Assembly: GCA_029582155.1 (NCBI GenBank)
Contig: CM055908.1
Span: 24,614,757 to 24,678,756, forward strand
From: Panopea generosa
Taxonomy: Eukaryota; Mollusca; Bivalvia; Adapedonta; Hiatellidae
Direction: 5' to 3'
DNA: 64,000 nucleotides
In this document: piece after piece, positions 59,690 through 64,000 of the stretch
Numbering within the stretch: the stretch's first letter is position 1
Layout of the letters: each line of letters begins with the position of its first letter
Program-made: the position numbers and the translations under genes
The notes under the pieces: generated by a model
The model's input: the letters and a program-made list of their open reading frames with translations, nothing else
The model's database searches: none
Told to the model about the DNA's origin: nothing

Positions 59690-61020
59690 ATGGAAGTTCC
59701 GGGCATAGCCAAACAGTCTATGATACTCCATAATGTTAAATGTGCAATTTTCTATAACAGACATGTTAAATGTTCAGTCTTCACATACAGAATACACTTT
59801 ATAACGTGATTAGAACATGCTGACATACAGAACATATGATAATATGCTATCTTTCACATACATAACTAATGTTTTAACTTTAATATGTCACATTACAGAA
59901 TGCATGTTACATGTGTTATCTTTACCATAAAGAACATGTCAAATGTGTAGTCTTATACATACAGAGTGCGAGGTTATATGCATTATTTTAGACATACCAA
60001 ACATATGTTAAATGTGTAATGTAAGACCTACAAAACATATATGTTAAATGTTCAATCTTAGACATACAAGATATATGTTGAATGTGCAGTCTTAAGACAT
60101 ATAGAACATATGCTAAATGTGTTACGTTTCACGTGCAAAATGAAAGTTGAATGTGCTATCAGATACACAACTTCTACTAAATATGTGATATCACTTAAAA
60201 ACATACTGAGCAATGTTGACAGACTGATCTGTCACATACAAAAACAAGTCAATGGTGAAATTGAGTTTTAATAAATACAAAATAGTAATCTGTAATCTGC
60301 TAAAGACAGTTGGCTGACATGTTGAATATGAGAATAATCACATAAAGACCATATTATGTATGGTTCATTATAAACAGATTCTTCACATATCATATACTGA
60401 GCGCATATTATATGTGTGATTCATCACACACAGATTACATTTTATATGTGAGATGCATCAAATACTGAGCAAATTTTATATGTGTGTTTCATCACATATA
60501 GAACACATGTTAAGTGTGTGATTCATAATATACACATCAAGAACACATATGAAATATGTAATCACATAATAAGCACATGTTATATGTGTCATGAAACACA
60601 AACATAATAAATGTTATACAAGTGATCCATAACAAACAGAGCACATACCAAATATGTGATTCATCACTAACAGAATACACAAAATGTATGTGATGCATAA
60701 CATAAGGAGCACACATTAAGTTAATGATACAACACATAGGAAGTATATGTTATATGTATGAATCATCACATACAGAGATCATGTTATATGTGTGATATAA
60801 CAATGAAAGCAAACATTATTTCTGTTATTCATCTCATACAGAACATTTGTTATATGTTTTATACATAACATATGAAGAATACATATTATGTATGTGATTC
60901 AACCCATACAGAGCACATGTTATATATGTGAATCATCACAGTCAATCATATCACATCATATGTGTGATACATCACATAAAAATCATGTATCATATATGTG
61001 ATTCATCACTTACAGAAATA
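59690..61020. repeat. Degenerate tandem repeat with CACATGTTATATGTGTGAT
   Basis: About 30 loose copies of a 35-50-bp unit containing variants of CATACAGAACACATGTTATA and TGTGATTCATCACA. The unit is partly palindromic and diverges most to the left. Confidence 0.7.
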
Positions 61021-61796
61021 TATATACATGTATAATATATAACATACTGAGAAACCACAACACAATATTGAGCATCAAAGAACAATTGAAAGTAAATGTC
61101 AGACTTAACCTGCAACATTTAGTATGCTTTATTGCCAAATATAATTTGCATAAGTAAACTCCCATAACCATGGGTTCCCAGCATGTTCTATCAGTAAAAG
61201 ACAAAAATAATGTATCATGAACACAATTATCAAAACTGAACTTTATTTGAAATATGAAATAAAATTAATAATGTATTGAAAAACGCTCAAAATTGTCTTG
61301 CATAACAATGTTTGTGTTCAGGAAAAGTATAATTGTTGATTATTTTAGTTATGGTTATCATGGTAATCACGTTACAAAATGACAATAGGACCGTAAAGCC
61401 CACACCATGCAGCAAATTACCAAGTACACTATATACTCATCCGGTGCACTAACGCTGTGGTCTTGAGGTAATCTATACGAGCTTTGAGGGTTTGCAGGTT
61501 CACAGAACTATGTATTATGATGTGTAGAAGAAAGGATGACATCACACGTAGATCAGAACAATTTAAAATTAATAAAATAAATAAAGAAATGACAATTTTA
61601 CAGGTTTGCAGGTTTAAACAAAGCAATTACTAGACCAGTATTACACAAAGAAAAATTAATATCAGTTTCAGAATGAAAAGGCCCTCTTGTAATGCATCTA
61701 GAAATGAGAATTGTGTGGAGCGGGTGGTCTGAGTGGTGGAGAATTGTGTATCCCCAACCAGGACTACATGGATACAACATAATCCACACGGCTAGG

Positions 61797-62073
61797 CCCG
61801 GTTAGCTCAGACACTAGTGTATCAGACTATCAATCCAGGGGCCGTGAGTTCCAATTCCCGTCCAGCCACAGTCTCCATGAACATTGATATATGTCATTGC
61901 GTCTCACTGTCATTCATCTCTCATTACTGATTCAAGTGGGAAAGTTATAAGTTACTTGCAGAGATGGGTGTGCTCAAGCACTGGGCAACCATACAGGATC
62001 CCAGGAATCAGTGGTTAGGTTAACTGATCATCTGTTAGCCCTTGATGACATAAATATGAGGCTAAATATTCAA
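61797..62073 (+). mobile_element. tRNA-derived SINE, family 2, near full length
   Basis: The head has CCGGTTAGCTCAGACACTAG (A box) and CGTGAGTTCCAATTCCCG (B box). The body contains GATTCAAGTGGGAAAGTTAT, GGATCCCAGGAATCAGTGGT and GGTTAACTGATCATCTG, ending ATGAGGCTAAATATTC. The conserved central block shared by head-bearing copies is the hallmark of tRNA-headed SINEs. Confidence 0.75.
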
Positions 62074-63063
62074 ACAAACTTTATACGAATATATTTATGT
62101 TAAGGGTTTCATCAATGCTAGATGGTTCATATTTACATTGGTGGGTGCTGGAAAGATTTTAACTGGGTATATTTAAAACAGATCAATTTAGTTTTTGCTT
62201 AATTGACCTTAAAACAGCAAAGAAAATTGAGTAGCCTTAACAGGTTAGCGTGCAGATGTTAAATGTTTTATTATGTTGTAACAAACTGGTTAGACCAGCA
62301 GTGATCCTTGTAGATATTATCTCATTATACAGTCTTATCTTTTATATAAGTCATTGCCCCATATGTGGAAATTAATGATTGTGTGTGGAACTCATCCACT
62401 TAGTTATATTTGTAAAATTCTTATCTCCAAAATAATGTGGAAATACTGTATGTCACCAATTCTCTGAGATGTCATGAGAGTAGCAATGAACTATATAGGT
62501 CATTAACACATAAATATAAGTAGTATTCCAAGTATAAAAATATATAATCTTTTCGGACTGACTCCATTATTTCAGTGGTCTGTCTTGTCTGCTCAATTAT
62601 GACAATGCCAGGTCATTAACCATGTTTTTGTAGACATAACACATGATCGAATTATGTTCTTAAGAAAGTCATAACTACACGTGATCAAAACATCCAAAAA
62701 GGGTCATAACTGTGCCAAAATGCAATGCAGTGTTATGATTCTTGTCTGTGTGTGTTCCATTGATGATGGTGAACTCACATGTGAAGTTTCATTCACATCC
62801 AATGAGTGGTTGCATAGATATGTTAAACTTAATGCAAAAGTTTAACCTAGTTGTCTGCAGACGACGATACCAACAAAGACAATTTACAGAAAAAAAGCTC
62901 TGCAAATGCTCATATTCCTAGTCCTACCAAGTTTAATGAAGAGAGGACTTCCCCAACCAATACCAACATTAAGTTGCTGTACATACAAGTACAATCATAC
63001 TGACAAAATACAAATGTATTGAACACTGATACATTTTAAAGCAATTTCTTCATAACAAATGAA
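62074..63063. other. Intergenic or 3' UTR sequence, no feature seen
   Basis: AT-rich sequence between two SINEs with no convincing open frame. The 61021-61796 stretch likewise shows nothing supported. Confidence 0.4.
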
Positions 63064-63371
63064 TGACTTGGTGGTCTAGTGCCAAAGCGTCCGCCTCACA
63101 TGTTGAAGCTTGTGGGTTCGATCCCCAGCTGGGTCATACTAAAGACTTGCAAATAGAATCAGAAGCTTTTTCAGCATTAAGTTGATAGTTCTAGGTCTGG
63201 TCGACCCAGTTTCAGTATAATGTGACTGGGTGGGGTATCACACAATGTGTCTGCGGCATGATACTCTAGTATGGTAGTGCTTAGAATACTGTCTCAAATA
63301 GACACCATCACAATATGACTGAAAAATTGTTGAAAGTGACTCTAACACAATACAACAACAACAATAACAAC
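63064..63371 (+). mobile_element. tRNA-derived SINE, family 1, near full length
   Basis: The head has GGTCTAGTGCCAAAGCGTCC and B box GTGGGTTCGATCCCC. The body shares TTCTAGGTCTGGTCGACC, TGACTGGGTGGGGTATCA and AGAATACTGTCTCAA with the 39036 copy, and ends in an (ACA)n-rich tail. Confidence 0.8.
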
Positions 63372-63560
63372 ATTTATGACATATGTTGTGCCATTTATGA
63401 ATGCTACATGCACATGTCATACCATATATTCATGACAAATATCATGTCATTTCTTTATGTCACATATCATATATGTCACTTCTTCATGACAAATACCACA
63501 TCATTTCTTCATGTCACATTTCTAATCATTTGTTCAGGACACGTGTCATGTAACTTCTAA
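63330..63560. repeat. Degenerate repeat with CATGTCATTTCTTCATGTCA
   Basis: Short imperfect tandem copies of a unit of about 30-40 bp, just beyond the stop of the acidic gene and possibly within its 3' UTR. Confidence 0.55.
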
Positions 63561-63635
63561 ATTACATTTGACATGTCATGTGACATGGCATTTTATCATG
63601 GCACTTGTCAGCTCTTTCCTATCAGTATACATGTA

Positions 63636-63866
63636 CTATGATTCCTTCTGGTCATCTTCTTGTTTCGCTTTAATGTCCCTGTCTGCACTAGTTGCACTTC
63701 CATCCTGCTCCTCCTCCTCTTCTTCCTCGCTTTCATCTTCATCTTCATCATCATCATCTGTTCCATCACTGCCAATTATGTGTAGCTCCTCGTCATAAAA
63801 TCCATTTGATTCATCCCCCGTGAGTCCATCTAGCCCAGTTTTCCCCACCAATATATAGTCCAGACC
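63636..63866 (-). CDS. Last coding exon of an unidentified gene with an acidic C-terminal tail
   Basis: A minus-strand exon begins after a good acceptor (ATGTTTTCAG, AG at 63868-63867) and runs open to TAG at 63638-63636. The frame reads LDYILVGKTGLDGLTGDE, then FYDEELHIIGSDG, then a run of about 22 residues that is almost all Asp and Glu with a few Ser, then a hydrophilic tail ending DDQKES. The exon has about 76 codons and the gene continues beyond the right edge; no second exon is visible between 63867 and 64000. The structured N-terminal part followed by a DE-rich tail fits many nuclear or chaperone-like proteins, but I do not recognise the family and give no function. The non-repetitive codons upstream of the acidic run and the clear acceptor argue that it is a real exon and not a chance opening in simple sequence. 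Confidence 0.6.
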   Translation of the reverse strand, partial: GLDYILVGKTGLDGLTGDESNGFYDEELHIIGSDGTDDDDEDEDESEEEEEEEQDGSATSADRDIKAKQEDDQKES

Positions 63867-64000
63867 CTGAAAACATTTAGGGATATTAATGTCTGAAAAT
63901 TTAACATTATAACAGAAATTTCATAATTAAGAACTTTGTATTGAACAACATTAAATGCAAGAAATAATTCTTTATCCTGCTTAAGGTCTCACTACTGTAC

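Overview
This is a nuclear, intron-rich, AT-rich window from an animal, most likely a bivalve or other lophotrochozoan mollusc. That placing is an inference from small exons in long introns full of minisatellites, many tRNA-derived SINE heads, a Crypton-type tyrosine recombinase remnant, a mariner and a LINE tail. No rRNA, CRISPR array or prokaryotic feature is visible. All four protein-coding loci lie on the minus strand.

From right to left in transcription order: (i) 63636-63866, the last coding exon, with an extremely acidic tail, of a gene I do not recognise that starts beyond the right edge. (ii) 28145-46688, a complete 14-exon gene for mitochondrial delta-1-pyrroline-5-carboxylate synthase (P5CS/ALDH18A1); the reconstructed exons join in frame to 794 codons plus stop. 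(iii) 10518-20786, a complete six-coding-exon SLC16-type monocarboxylate transporter (MCT-A, 477 codons plus stop). (iv) 1842-9664, the first three coding exons of a tandem MCT paralogue (MCT-B), whose 3' part lies beyond the left edge. Exons 2 and 3 of the two MCT genes have identical lengths (144 and 136 bp) and the same phases, so they are a head-to-tail gene duplication. P5CS makes the glutamate-derived precursor of proline and ornithine; I see no functional link to the MCT pair beyond adjacency.

A large share of the window is tandem repeat: about 0.55 kb at 5.3 kb (72-bp unit), 1.2 kb at 6.7-7.9 kb (50-bp unit), 1.1 kb at 8.1-9.2 kb (about 30 bp), 3.6 kb at 16.0-19.6 kb (63/70 bp), 0.6 kb at 29.9 kb (34 bp), 2.5 kb at 31.3-33.9 kb (59 bp) and 5.7 kb at 51.5-57.2 kb (46 bp, then shorter irregular units).

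The most striking observation is that the arrays at 16.0-19.6 kb (MCT-A) and 6.7-7.9 kb (MCT-B) are made of copies of the 3' end of MCT exon 2 together with its 5' splice site and the start of intron 2. Each gene therefore carries a long run of near-consensus splice-donor copies directly downstream of the genuine donor. The two units align to each other as versions of one unit, MCT-B lacking about 20 bp internally, so the structure probably predates the gene duplication or was exchanged between the copies. In MCT-A one unit form is 63 bp and keeps the reading frame, so use of downstream donors could in principle add 21-residue modules to the transporter.
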